Below, one piece after another: positions 33,786 to 46,084 of a stretch of DNA of 64,000 bases. A program made the position numbers and the translations under genes. The notes below the pieces were generated by a model. That model was not told where the DNA came from. It searched no databases and was given only the letters and a program-made list of their open reading frames with translations. This stretch comes from Ophioceras dolichostomum. Lineage: Eukaryota > Ascomycota > Sordariomycetes > Magnaporthales > Ophioceraceae. Numbering within the stretch: position 1 is the first letter of the stretch; every line of letters begins with the position of its first letter. The DNA is taken from NCBI GenBank assembly GCA_003049485.1, contig PYST01000212.1:1-64000 (forward strand), read 5' to 3'.

Positions 33786-34857
33786 TCACCACGCAATGGT
33801 CTTTCCATCGAAGTTCAAAAACTTCGCGCTGTCCTTGAACCCCAGCCCCGAGATGACGCGGATCATCGACTCCACGCTCGTGTCGGGCTGCATGTTCCCC
33901 TTCCACTTCGCCATCTTTGTGACGACCCGGCCGGGGCTGAGCACGACGCAGGCGACGCCGTCCTCGGCGAGCTCGCGCGCCAGCGTGACGGTGATCATGT
34001 TGAGCGCCGCCTTGGAGGCGCGGTACGACATGCAGGTCCCCGGCCGGTTCTCGGGCCGGTTCTCGGTGAGAGACGCCATCTCGCTCGTGATGTTGACCAC
34101 GAGGCGCACGTTGCTGCGCTTCAGGTGGGGGAGGAAGGCCTTTGTGGTCAGGAAGGGCCCGATAGCGTTGATTTGGAAGCGGGAGACGAACTCGGCGGCG
34201 GTTGTGCGGAGGGCGATGCGCTCGATTTCGCAGACGGCTGGGTGGAATGGAGGGGTTGGGTCTTCGTTAGTAGTCCGTCCTGGGCTGGGATTCATGAAGG
34301 TGGATCGGCGAGACGTGTGCCGTGTGACGACTGACTGTACGTCGGAGCGGTGGTGGTTCGGAAGGGCAGAGGGAAAAGGGAAGAAAATAGATGGCACTTA
34401 CCGCCGCAGTTGATGAGGATGTCCAGACACTTGCAGTCGAACTGCTCGGCGGCGGCCTCGATCGACTCCTCGTCAGCGAGGTCGAGGTGCAGGGTCTTAA
34501 GGCGGGTGCTGTTCTTGGCCTTCAACTCGAGCAGCTATCCAAGGGAGAGTCGGAGAGGGCATGGTAAGCAGGTGAGCAGAGTACTAGCACGTGAGACGTG
34601 TTTTCCAGTGATACGAAGCCGTATGATAACGAGATACTTAGGGGACAGAGCCGGTGACTTACAGCTGCAGCCTCAGCCTCCGACTGGCGGCGGTATGTAG
34701 CGTAGACGTTGAAGCCGAGCGCCACGTACTGCTGCACGAAGGCGAGACCGATGCCTCGGTTGCCGCCCACGATGAGCACGGTCAAGGGCACGATCGCCTT
34801 GGTGGGGACGGCCGAGGTGGGGGAGCTGGGCTTTCCGATGGTGGTCATGGTGGTCAT
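33786..34857 (-). CDS. Short-chain dehydrogenase/reductase (C-factor/sniffer-like)
   Basis: Three exons on the minus strand, 34857-34663, 34534-34402 and 34237-33786, total 780 nt, or 259 aa. NAD(P)-binding Rossmann motif GGNRGIG is near residue 33. Exon 2 ends in the conserved ILINCGG (variant of NNAG). Exon 3 carries FQINAIGPFLTTKAFLPHL, the catalytic Ser in ITSEMAS, and YxxxK as YRASKAALN, so the catalytic set is complete. The C-terminus VLSPGRVVTKM is typical of the cytosolic carbonyl-reductase-like group. Intron 2 contains an ideal branch point, ACTACTAACG. Substrate is unknown. The gene stands alone, with no cluster of secondary-metabolism genes around it. Confidence 0.92.
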
Positions 34858-35230
34858 AGTAGTAGTAGTTGCTGGGTTTATAGAGGGAACAACTGGACAG
34901 AAGTTTTTGTTTTCAGAGGGGAGCGATGGCGGGAAAGACGAAAGACAAGGATGTGAGAAACGTGGAAGTGCTGGAGACGTGGAAGAGGGGAGTCAATTTA
35001 TATCAGTCTCCTTCTGCTCTCTGGCCCGGCCCGAGGATGATCTCTGTCTTGTGACTCTTTCCGGCGCTGTTGAGTCAGTTATATGAGGTCGTTGGTGAAG
35101 CAGGTCGAGTGAGCGACGTAGCTGATAGCTGAGATGTCCTGCCTGTAACGAATGTCTTGTATGTTGGTGGTATTGAAGAAGTGGATGGTGTTGATGCTGG
35201 TGATGTTCTTCCCTCTGAGCTCGATGGACT

Positions 35231-35330
35231 ATCACCTAGACCATGCCCCTCTTATATAGCTCTATCACCTGAATCATACCCTCTTATATGCTAACTCTGT
35301 CACCTGGACCATACCCCTCCTATATGACTC
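35231..35330. repeat. Three imperfect tandem copies of a ~33-36 bp unit
   Basis: Copies at 35231-35263, 35264-35299 and 35300-35330 share the order TCACCT..(G/A)A(C/T)CAT(A/G)CCC..CT(C/T)(C/T)TATAT. Each contains a TATAT core. The array lies 370-475 bp upstream of the SDR start codon on that gene's promoter side. Confidence 0.85.
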
Positions 35331-36942
35331 CTTGGATGGGTATACCTGGCTAGGGAGAAGAGGTATCAAGCCATATTCCACACTACATCCTCGGTGAAGT
35401 ATCGGCGTCCACATTCCGGGGACGCCATTCACACAACGAAGTGCAACAGCACAGCACAGCACGAGCGCAGCGGAGTAGTAGCACAGCGAAACAGGGAAGC
35501 TGTTGCTGATTCACACCTCAACTGTCTGATGAATAATTCTTTTTCTTTGCCGGAGAGTATTGACTTGTATGCCCAACTGGCGTGCCGAGCATGGCAGTGG
35601 CTCATACCCTGGGCGAGCAACAACAAGAGCAACAGACGAGCGAGGAAGGGGTGGTGGTGGTGGCCGGGTCCCGCATTGGATATGTCAGCCAAAGACACAG
35701 CTGGAAACATACGGAGTGATGAACGGGAGAAAAACTCCGGACAGGGCTAGGCAGTAGTTCTACGATGCCGAGAACCTTACTCGTGGAGAGGAAGAGCTTC
35801 GTTGGAGAGAGAACGGCATAGGCCGAGTGACTGCATGGCTGCCGGGGGATAAGATTAACATTGGGGCTCGGTACCTAGGTTTTGCGTGACGCAAGCGAAG
35901 AGCGCCGTGCCGGTATGGCGCGGACCGGGTACGATGGGATAATAGTGGAGGTCGGGATGTTGGGGATGAGGTCGGTGATTGGAACTGTAGGTAAGAGGGA
36001 GAGGTGGGAGTGGGGGAAAGCGAACTACCCGTAGTACGTAAGAAAGTACCTACCTTTACCTTGTAGGTAGGTAGGGTTGTAGTGGGTGATAAGTACATCT
36101 GGAGAGTTGATAGATGCTAGACTAGAGGAAGCAAAACGAGGCGCGAGGACGACGCTTCCAGAGATCTAACAGTACCTACCCGGTAGGTATTTCGCTGGTA
36201 ACCCAGGTCAACTAACCCGGATAACTTACTGGACTGTTAATAGCCTTCAGCGCCTTCCATAGCCCCAGACTAGGCAGCAGGGAGAATGTTTCTTGCTGGA
36301 TGGCCCCATGTTGTGATGCCGTGAGAGTGAGAGAGCGGGGAAGCAACAGCAACAAAAATCACATCTCCGGCGAGGCGTGGAGGTTGATGAATTATGGAAC
36401 CTCAATAGGAAACCTTCCGAGCCATGCTATTCCCTTTCTTCCCTTCTTTCCGTTCTCTCTCAAAGCCCACACGCGCCTGGTCGCGCGTGGTGGCTTCTTA
36501 GAGTGTGTCTCGTTGAGCGAGTGCCCTTTTCTGATGATGACGAATGACGTGGGAACCTTCAGCAGCTCGGAACAGGGCAGCTATACCCGGCGAGGTACAG
36601 ATGGTAGCTCTGGGCAAATTAAGTGCCGTCCGTGCCAGAATGCAACATGGCGGAGTTCGAGAAATGCTCAAGGCAGCGACGGAGAGCTCTTCGTGTGCCC
36701 GATGTTGGCATGGGTTCGTGCGCTTGGGGTCTGGTGGCAAGCGAAGCGAGCATGGGGTTGCAACTTTGCAAGCATATTTAGCAGGCATCCATGATTATCG
36801 GTGATCGATTCGTTGATTGTCGTTGTGGTTTCAGAGCTGGATTGACGGGTTGGCAAAGCGGCCCCAGAAATGAGCGGCCAATTAGAGCTCTTGGTCCAAT
36901 CAGAGATTGTGAGACCGTCCCGATCCTGTGGGTTTGGGATTG

Positions 36943-36975
36943 CCCTTCCCCCTTCCCCCTTCCCCCTTCCCCCTT
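36943..36975. repeat. C-tract array (CCCTT/CCCCCTT), G-quadruplex-capable on the minus strand
   Basis: Five consecutive C runs of three to five bases, each separated by TT. The complementary strand has five G runs with two-base loops, which meets the usual G-quadruplex rule. It is intergenic, with no gene within 1.8 kb. Confidence 0.85.
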
Positions 36976-38800
36976 GCTCTTCACCCCCTCATCCCATGTG
37001 CCTCCCTAAAATCCGATCGGGACGATGCTCAGAGTGTGCCACCCGGAGAACGCGGCTCACAGGGCTGGGCCGGCAGGTACGGGTTTGTAGATTTCAAGCT
37101 TGGGCCCTGATCGAGCAAGGATGGGAGGTTTCAGGTATCACCCGACCACCAGGCTCAGACCCTTTACCTAACAGCGCGAGGCGGCGTCAAGCCGAGCGAG
37201 ATCATTTGGCCAATGCTTAGCAAATCCAGCATAGGTACCTCCAACCCGAGGTGTCCATGATTACCTACGTATGTACCAAATAGCAAACCCCGGCCTGCGA
37301 TGCGACGGCGGCGCATGGAAATCAAGTGGTGGCAAGAAAACGCGAGTGGTGTACGAAAACGGCGACGCATAGTGACACACAAGGCAGGACGTACCGGCCG
37401 GCGGCCCAGAAGCTCGACCAAGGAGGGTATGGAATGGAATCAGACGATCGTGTCGATCACGGCGATTGTGCCGACTTAGGTAGGTACCTATGCAGGCCGG
37501 GTCGCACCAGGCCTCTCCATCCATCGCGGTAGGTGATTGATGTTGTCGGCGAAGCTCAGCGTTCGGCTGGTCACCAATCGCAGACTTGCACGTTCTAGAA
37601 CGCCTACACTAATGAGTCCAGTGAGGCATTGCGCTTCTCGGCCTACGAGGCTCTGCTGCGAACTGCGATAGAAATTTGGGCCCGCGTAGCCTTGGGTTGG
37701 ATAGACGAAAACGAACTTGAAAGTGCCAGGCAGAACGCGGGGCCGCGATGACACACCCGGATTGCTGGTGATGATGAGAGTGGTCAGAACGATGAACGTG
37801 AGTTGTGAGAAGACAAGCCAATAAACAATACAATTTACGTAGTCTCGCATTTCCACCGCCATTGCCATGCCCAGAAAAGAAACCCAAGGAGAAAATAAGT
37901 AAAGAGCAAGTCGTACAACAAAGGAAAACACCAAGGAAACCAACAAATACTGCAAATTGTGGTAATGCATGCAAGTGAGAGCTAAACTCCGGGCTGGTCG
38001 GCCGCCCGGTCGGACGAAGCCATCTCGGCCCAACTGTCAAATCTTCACGTTCGTACCATCCTTCCCCCCACCAAACGAGCACGAGGTGAGGTGACTGAGT
38101 ATGTAAGCCCGGACAAAGGAGGAAAAAAGTGGGGGAACAGAGAGAGGGAAGCAAGCGAGAGACAGAGAGAAGGCGAAGAGCCGAAAGGCGAAACGTAAGG
38201 AAATTCGAAACCCGAATGAGGGGAATCACGATGGGGGTGGCGGTGATATGATAAAAATGCAAGGGAGGGAGAGAGCTAAGCTAAGCTAGAGCTCGTGTGA
38301 GCTCGTAAAATAGCGTGGCTCAAGAGGCCAGTCAGTCCTCAGGCGTAAAACCATTGCGGCCACTCGCCCAGCCCCCAAAAGCAATCCGCAACCAGGCTGT
38401 CACTCGCAACCAGGCGTCATAAGGCAGACAGACAGACCGGACACGGCCAGACCGAGTGAAATACGTGGAGTACAGGAGGAGACAAAGAGAGAAAGAGAGA
38501 ACGAGGGGATACACGATGAAGTCCAGACAAGTTTCGAAAATACATGGAGGCCAAACAACAACAACGAAGCAAAACACGCAAGGAAACCAAGGCAACAGGA
38601 TGTGTATTTTTGCTGACGAGATTAAGAGGATAAGGGAAGAGCCAATAGCAGCACGCAAACAAAGTACACCTATTAGATAACGAGAAAAGAGAGAGGCTGA
38701 AGGAAAGAGGCGCAGGATGCGGGCGCGAATCACAAAATACGCGATGGAAGAGACAAAAGCCAAGGAAGCGAAGCAGAGCAAAGACCTTCTATCCTCCCTC

Positions 38801-38827
38801 TTGTCTCGTCTTGTCTTGTCTTGTCTC
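38801..38827. repeat. (TTGTC)n minisatellite
   Basis: About five TTGTC units with one variant, ending 16 bp from the VNX1 stop codon, in its 3' untranslated region. Confidence 0.9.
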
Positions 38828-38842
38828 ATCTCTTCCAAATCA

Positions 38843-41800
38843 TCAGAACGCGACGCCGCTCCTCCCGCGCCCGACAGTCTTAAACGACTGCGCGCCGTAA
38901 GACACGTACTGCCCATCGGTGCCTATGCGGTCGAACCTCGACGCGCCCATGCCCATGACGCTGGACTCCTCGGTGTAGCCGCTGTAGTAGAAGCCGATGA
39001 CGACGACAAGGTAGCTGAGCAGCAGGATGCTGCCCTTGAAGTAGTTGCTCTTCCCCTCGCCGTACATGTAGCTGAGAAGGAAGACGCAGAGGATGACGAC
39101 GACCATGTCCCACTGCGGGAACAGCAGCGAGAACGTGTAGTGGCCCACGCCCGGGTCGACCGGGGCGCCGGCCTGGGGGGAGTAGAGGGCCGAGAAGAGC
39201 ACGAGGGCTGGGATCTGGAGCAGGCAGACCTGGAGGGCGTAGGCGGAGCCGATCTCCATGGAGAGGGCGATGTTGCCGTTCATAGCGAACGAGATGGCGT
39301 TCTAGAGTACGAGGAGAAGAGACGTTAGCAAAGGGAACGCTGTAACGGACGGATCGCAAATAGGGATGGATATAGGGACAAGAAGCAGAGGGGAAAAGAC
39401 CAAAGAGACTTACCAGGAACTCAGTCGTGTTCGGCACGAGCGCAAACAGCGTGATGCCCAAGAACTTCTCGTCAATCGCGAACCCGTCCAGCACCACGTC
39501 GACCGAGTCGACGAGGATCTCGGCGATGACCGCATACAGCAGCGTGGCACCCATAAGGATGATGGATGATTTGAGCCGGCTCCAGTTCGGCGCATCGTGG
39601 CCGCCGCTGTGTCCACCGCCACCACCACCGCCCGCACCAGCACTAGCGCCGGGAATGTCCAGCTCCGCGAACGTCGCCGTCCTCGTGGGCGGGCCTGGTC
39701 TAGAAGCCGCCGCATGTCCACTGACGCCAGGAAACGGACTCACGGCAGAAGCAGCAGCCGCGTGGTGCGAGTGCGACGCGGCAGCAGCATTCGAACGCGA
39801 CGTCGCCCGGGGTCCGTGGGGCATGACGGCGACGCTGGCGGCCGTGGCGGCGATCTCGGCCACCTGGTGCGCGACATGATCATTCTCCGCGGCCGACAAA
39901 CCTGGGATATGCACGCCGCCGCCACCACTGCTGCCATGATGCGATGAGTACCCTAAGCTGCCGCCGCCGGCACCCGCCTTGGGAGGGACAAGATGCGGCG
40001 TCGTGGCCGCTAGGCCGTTGCTGCCCCTAACGCTACCACCACCTCCGGGGCCTATAACCGTCCCGGGAGAGATGGCTCCCGCTCCAACGCTGTCCTGCGG
40101 CGCCAGACCCACCTGCCTAAGGGAGTGGCCGAGGATGCGTTTGTAGACGTGCGAGTCGCGGATGTCGGTGCCGGACGAGTCGCCGAGCGCGGGAGTCATG
40201 CCGCTGACGCCGAGGCTGCCCATAGCTGAGGGCCGGGGCGTATTCTGAATAGCGCCGGCGCCACCGCCGGCGTGGTGGGTTTCCTCGTGCTTCTTCTCAT
40301 CCGCCTCCGTGTACCAGATCACGGCGGCGTGAGTGCGCAGCGTGAACCAAAGGCCGATGACGTATGACAGGAAGAGCATGGCGGCCGCCATGTAGCAGTA
40401 CGGCCTCACGGCCTCGAGGTAGAACCTATCATCAAGCGCGGGCGTCTGCGAGAAGAAGCAGCGCCTGCAGTCGCGGGACTGCGGCGGGTGGTCGGGATCG
40501 CCACCGCTGCCGCTGCCGACCGTGCTGACGCACTCCATGCAGTTGAGCTCGTGCGTGCCGTAGATCTGGTAAAACAGCGTGGGGCCGAACGCGCCGATGA
40601 CGGCGAAGAGCAGCATCGTCGACGTGACGCCCGCGGACCTCGCGTTGAAGCGCTGCGTCTTGCGCTTGATCGCGCCGCAGCACATGGATATCCCTGGCAG
40701 GAACAGGATGCCCGCGAAGATGCTGCCCACGATGGAGCCCTCGACCAGCTGGCCTTTTCCTTGGCTCAGCGCGACGCAGTAGAGGAAGACCTCGACGATC
40801 GTGGAGAAGAACGCGTTGATGGCCGCGCCCAGGCCCATGGACGACTGGGCCGAGATGGACGCCACGGCCTGGCCGATGAAGTAGGCCAGGGGGATGATCG
40901 AAAACAGACCCGCCACGAAGAGGAACCCTGGCGAGGTCAGAAAGTTCTCCATGTGGAAGACGCCGTCCAGGATCAGCCAGTCGGCCACGACGAAGAGCAC
41001 GACGGCCATCAGGTTGATGAGGAAGATGTTGGTGCCGTCCACGGTGTACTTCCAGTACTTGAGCCCGACAGCGCGGTACGTGCAGACGATAATAGACGAC
41101 GGCGCCGCCCCCGCGCGGGCCTTGGCGATGTCCGACCCGAAGTTGAGGGCCAGGGGGTGGCGACGCAGGTGGTCGAACAGCAACATCGTCACTTTGCCCA
41201 TCGGTATCCAGAAGACGAGCAGCCAGCAGATGCCCGACACGATGAACAGAGAGGGGGTGAGCAGCAGATAAAACACCAGGAAGAAGATCACCCGCCCTAC
41301 GTTCCACTTCCCGCGCCCGAACAGCCGCCGCTTCATCGGCGCGGGCAGACCGCTGTCGTCGTCCCCAGAGACACCGCTACCACTACCACCACGGCCATGC
41401 CGCGCCGCGCGCCCCAGCAGGCTATCCGTCTCGCTGGGCTCGGAGTCGATGCTGCGCCTCGACCGGCCGATGATAGACCGATTCCGCTCCGGACCGAAAA
41501 ACAGCCTCCCATACTCGAGGTCCCCGCTCTGCCACTGCTCGTACTCGCTGATGCTGCGGCCCTCGCCCTGGTCCTCGTCCAGGTACGCCTCCTGCTGCTC
41601 GAGCCGGATGAACTTGCCGAACGGGTAGAACAGGTATCCGGCCAGGCCCCACAGCACGCGGCCGTACTGCCGCGCGGAGGGGGCAGGCGCCGCCGACAGG
41701 AAGCAGGCCACGGCGCCCACGAACGCGATGAGCGCCAGCCACCAGCCGAAGCACAGCGTCCACATGATGTTAAATATGAACAGCCAGTTGCTAACGTGCC

Positions 41801-42605
41801 CGCCGGGCGACGAGTGGATGTCGCCCTCGGCCGTCTTCTGCACGGACCGGTCCTTTTTGTAGAGCGCGGGCTTCCAGATGCGGATGCCGAAGGGGTGCGT
41901 CTCGTTGATGGCCTGCTGGCGGTCTTTGAGGGTGAAGCTCTCGGCGTCGCTGAGCTCGCCTTCGTCGAGTTCGTCGTCTCCGTGGTGGTGGTGGTGGTGT
42001 TCACCGCCCTCGCCGCCGCCGCCCTCGTCGACGTCGAGGAGGTCGTCGATGATGGAGTCCTCGGCCGCCGCCAGCAGGGCGTCTTCTTCGCCGCCTGGAC
42101 CGGCGCTGGTGACGGTCCGCGCGTCGGCGTCGTCGGCGCCGCCGTCTTCGGCGACCGCGTATTCCAGGCTGATGTTCCCCCTGCTGCTGCCAGGTCGGGG
42201 CGTGGGCTCGCCTCCGCCGCCGTTGTTGTTGTCGTCGTGATCCTCTTGGCGGGAGTGCACCCTCGACAGCGCGGGCGGCGCGGCGGTGGTGCGGCGGCGG
42301 CCGGTGGTGGAGTGGCTTCCGGGGTGGGCCCGCTGCTCGGCTTCGGCGTGGTCGGCCTCCACCTCGTCGAGCGCGTCGTCGACCGAGAAGATCTCGCCGC
42401 GGTGAGGGGCCTGGGCGTTCGAGCTCGCTCGTCGGGCCATATGCGGCTTGCGAGGTCGGGACCGGCCCCGCTCCGGACCGAGCATGGGGGATCGCGATAT
42501 GCTTGCGCGGCCGCCGCTGCCGCTGCCCGCTTGAGGCGCGAGGCCGCCGGCGCCTTCGGAGGAGAAGAATGGTTGGGAGGAGCTGGCTGGTGTTGGGGAC
42601 TGCAT
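38843..42605 (-). CDS. vnx1: VNX1-type vacuolar cation/H+ antiporter
   Basis: Two exons on the minus strand, 42605-39414 and 39301-38843, encode 1216 aa. Splicing at GTAAGT..CTCTAG joins NTTEFL to NAISFAMNGNIALSMEIGSA, the conserved alpha-2 repeat of the CAX/CaCA antiporter fold. The alpha-1 repeat is GLGAAINAFFSTIVEVFLYC followed by GKGQLVEGSIVGSI (about residues 590-630). VNX1 exchanges Na+ or K+ for H+ across the vacuolar membrane. The first 265 residues are disordered and rich in Gly, Asp and Glu, including a run of six His next to an acidic stretch. Membrane segments begin at about residue 272 (NWLFIFNIMWTLCFGWWLAL), with more at 435-467 and 517-548. Between about 770 and 1000 lies a long Gly/Ser/His-rich cytosolic loop. 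The size agrees with other filamentous-fungal VNX1 proteins. A second in-frame ATG lies inside the disordered tail, so the exact start is less certain. Confidence 0.94.
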
Positions 42606-45600
42606 CGTGCCTGTATAGTTGCGGGAAAGGGTTAGCTACATCCAGAGCTAGGAGCTTATTTCGAGTAATGTTTGCCTCCCGCCTAGCTTGTCGTGTCTCT
42701 CGTGGGGGCTTGTGTGCTTGCTTGGAATCATGTTTGCGATCTGAACGTACCATATGTAGCAGTTTCCGGCCGTCTCCTAACGGTATCCGTAGACTGGTAG
42801 CTCTCGGAGAGGCCAAAGTCTCGGGCCGTCGTGTTCCCGCTAGCGGCGTCGAACCTGCCCTGTGTCCTCGTGTCTGTTGGTGATGCGGCCTCGGAGGCGG
42901 CTTCACTGGGCCGGCGGGAGGAAGACATCTCGGCGCATGGAATGGCGGGGATGGGGCCAGTAGCTGGCACCACCGGTATCGAGCCGTAGAGTTATGTAGC
43001 TGTTTGTCTCTGGGGATGTCTCGCGCGGGATGCGACGGACGAGACGGACGCGACGGACAGGCCCTCGCTCGGTGGTGGCTACCCGTCCGCTAAGAGGACC
43101 GCACCCTCCCTTATCTAGGATAGAAAAAGAGGCTTGACACAAGGCGCGAAGGCGTCGACCGGTCGAGCTCGCGCGGCGTGTTCGAATCGAAAATCGAAGC
43201 GTGCTTCGAAGAAATTCTAGCGTGACAGACCAGGCGGCGGATCATCCGGGACTCGACGAAGCAACCAAGTGTTTGTGTGTGTGTGTGCGTATGGTGGAGA
43301 TTTCTAACAAAGGGAAAATGCGGCAAAAAGTAAACAAACCCGAAGAATGATGATAATGGGAAAACCTCCCCTAGCAGAACAAATGCTCCATTACCAGGAG
43401 CTCCTAGCTTAAAGAGAAGAATTGGCGAAGGAAAATCAACGGTGACGAGACGACGTTGATTTTTGCTGCCCGAACGGAAGATGGGCAAGCGCAAATCCAA
43501 GACACAGACCGAAGGTTCCTTGGTGGAGTGAGAAAGCTCCCCCGGCCCTGCCGCGTCGAGCGCACGGCTGCAGACCGTTGGTGCAAAGCCCCCACGGATG
43601 GCCCTGTCAGGTTGGTTCGCAGGGATCAATCCTGCACTACCAGAAGGTGCTAACAAAAAAGACCACGCAGACAAACAACGACTGCTAACAAAGCGACAGC
43701 AGGAACAGCGAGCAACAGCACAGCTGCATCTGGTGTGGACTCAGGAACGAAAGCGTTTGTTTCGTTTCGTTTCTTCGAGAACGGCACTGGCCATCGCCGT
43801 CTCCAGACCACTTCTTCTCCGATTGACTCCACTGGCTCGCAGACCGATGACGAAAGAGCTGCAATTTAGAGAAAGTGGAGGGGTCGCACTTTCAATGGAC
43901 GATTGAAGGCGAGAAGGCAACGAACGAGACAGCAGAAACGAACCATTGCAGCAACAGCAGTCGCCAACGACCAGTCACGGTGGTTTCTTCTTGGACCGTC
44001 GTGGCTGTAGTTACAACTAGGTCGTCATGAGGCGAGTCCGAGAGGGACCGGCCCCCAGTCAATGGAATGGATGGAATGGATCGAGTGGCAGGCAAAGGCC
44101 TACCTACGGTAGGTTGTGAGACAAGACATCAGCGCCGTCGAGATCCCGGTGGAGAGTTCGTTCCATCCCACGATCCCCCCATTCCCCCTCCCTCCTTCTC
44201 TCCCACAACAAATCACTCGCGGAAATCAAGGAACGCAACACACCACCGCAACATCGATCGCAATCACCCACGCACGCGCACACACGGGAAGCTGCTTTTG
44301 CTTCCGTGAGATGAGAATGTAGCATGCGGGATTTTGTATTAACGACACCCGGCAGTTTGAGATGTGCCATGTTGATAGATACCGGCTCATCATCAAATAT
44401 CACACAGCTCGCACCAACTTCCCTTTCGCAGCCCATTTTCCTGCCCCTTGTGTATGTGTGTAAGAAAGAGAGAGAAAGCTGGGCCAACATGCCACAACAA
44501 GCTTACAAGCAACAAGCCACTCGCGCTCGTTGTACATAAGAGACATATTACGCCCCCATCACCCACTGCATTTCTTCTTCTTGCCCAACCGCACATATCA
44601 CTGATATGTGGAAGGACGATTATCACAGCCCAACCCGCCCACCTGCCTCCTCCTCTGAGCAAATCGTATCTTTGCACTTTGTCATCACGGATGTGGACGA
44701 GCTTATTGGTAGCTTCCGCGCCTTCGCGATCCGAACACAGGTGTGGCGTGAGTGGGGCTTGTTAGTGGTAAGCGTTAGTGGGGAACCCGAGCCACATGAT
44801 GAGCACACAATCCCCGCCAGTTCCGCTGGTTGGCTTTCCATCTGAACAGGAAACACTGACCAGGTATTCCGCATGTGAGATAAGAGTGCCGCCCGCTGTG
44901 TACGGGAGTTTCTTCTCGATCGAACGACAGTTCGGAGGATGATTAAGAAAGGACTTCTGGCTCGCACACCACTAGATCGCGGAATGACGGAGCTCATGAC
45001 ATGAACTGCCTGGTAGGGATACTAGGTAAGGGAAGCAAGCAACGGAGGTCTTCTGACGTGTCTATAACTTCTAGGCCTGGTACATGAGGGAGACGGACTA
45101 AGACTGGCGCCCAAGACCATCTCGTTCCTGTCCTACCCACCAACGGCGGCGGAATAGGTTTCAGCAGCCACGATGATACTGGGCCTGCAACATCAAGATG
45201 TGGGGTGCTGATGCAAATTGTAGAATTTTGTTGCCTCGGGCGGGAGAGGGTAAGGGTTCGGGGAGAGTAACCGGCAGGACACCTCGGAGTTCTGCGAAGC
45301 CACCGGCATGTGAGGCCCGGCGGACCCCGGACGTTTCAACCCCGGGGTGGGGGCTCGATACGTTCGCGGGTCTGAAAAACCAGCAAGGAAAGAAAAACTG
45401 CCGTCGACGGCAGACTTGAGAGGCGACTCGTTTTCCCGAGGAGCTTAATAACCCAAATAACTATTTGGAAACGTTGAAAGGAGCATCAGCCTCAATGCAC
45501 CGTGTTTGGACAGGCTCTCATCCTTCAAACAGTAAAAACAAGGCGAGGGAATTTCTATTCACATCTGTAAGTCGAAGAACCATCAAGAGCATGAGATGTC

Positions 45601-46084
45601 TGTCAGTGATGCTTCTCAAATACATCTCAATGCACTTTTCCTCTCCTCGGAGTATGGACAAGAGAGCTTCAATCGATAAGCGAGATAAGGCACGAAGCAG
45701 ATCCTGGTTCCTGACACGTGACTTCGAGGCTGGTATCAGCTCCGGCGACGCGTGGGCCACTTTTGCCTGCGCCCAGCCAGGAAGCCCAGGCCGTGACGCT
45801 GATCGAAGGAAACAGAACCAACCAACCCAAAAAAAAAGAGCATCAGCAAATCTACCACATCCGTCCGCCGTCGCAAAGCGTCGATCGCACAAACATCAAT
45901 TCCGAAGCCGAATCGAATCCAATCGATTATACGCCATAGCAGCAGACGAACACTCGCGGGATTCGCGACTTTTTGCGATCGACGACTACGACGGCCCTGG
46001 CCTACGATCCCTTCTCGATCCATCCCTCTTTCTCCTTTAGAGCCACCTTAAGCTTTCTTGTCCAAAAGGGCAGAAGAATTAAAG
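42606..46084. other. 3.5-kb intergenic region between divergent VNX1 and RPT6
   Basis: Holds both promoters. Contains a (GT)n microsatellite (about 43274-43285), an A/G-rich region at 43300-43380, and a C/T-rich patch at 44160-44210. Open frames on both strands up to about 190 aa lack motifs. The last 100 bp before the RPT6 ATG probably form its leader. Confidence 0.55.
43274..43285. repeat. (GT)n microsatellite
   Basis: About six GT dinucleotides upstream of VNX1, in intergenic DNA. Confidence 0.85.

Larger units (their letters stand above)
34858..38842. other. 4-kb intergenic region upstream of SDR and downstream of VNX1
   Basis: It holds the SDR promoter (with a 3-copy imperfect repeat at 35231-35330), a C-tract array at 36943-36975, and, nearest 38842, the likely 3' untranslated region of VNX1 (A/G-rich on the plus strand). 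Several TAGGTAGGTA-type words occur (36045-36080, 36170-36190, 37475-37490). Long minus-strand open frames at 37488-38262 and 38332-38916 are hydrophobic only because the strand is T-rich. I support no gene. Confidence 0.55.

Noticed and set aside
34858..35090. Open frames upstream of the SDR as a divergent gene
   Set aside because: They overlap the SDR leader and have no motif, and composition does not resemble the GC-rich exons.
37488..38916. Minus-strand frames of 181-217 aa with apparent membrane segments
   Set aside because: Hydrophobicity comes from a T-rich strand beyond the VNX1 3' end; frames overlap each other and have no family motif.
40488..42635. 715-aa open frame on the plus strand
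   Set aside because: Exact antisense of VNX1 exon 1. GC-rich third positions of the real gene leave the opposite strand open. No motif, low complexity, and the minus frame has clear antiporter repeats.
43178..43195. tRNA B-box-like GTTCGAATC
   Set aside because: No cloverleaf, no A box and no acceptor stem around it. Similar chance matches at 20308 and 50603 fail for the same reason.
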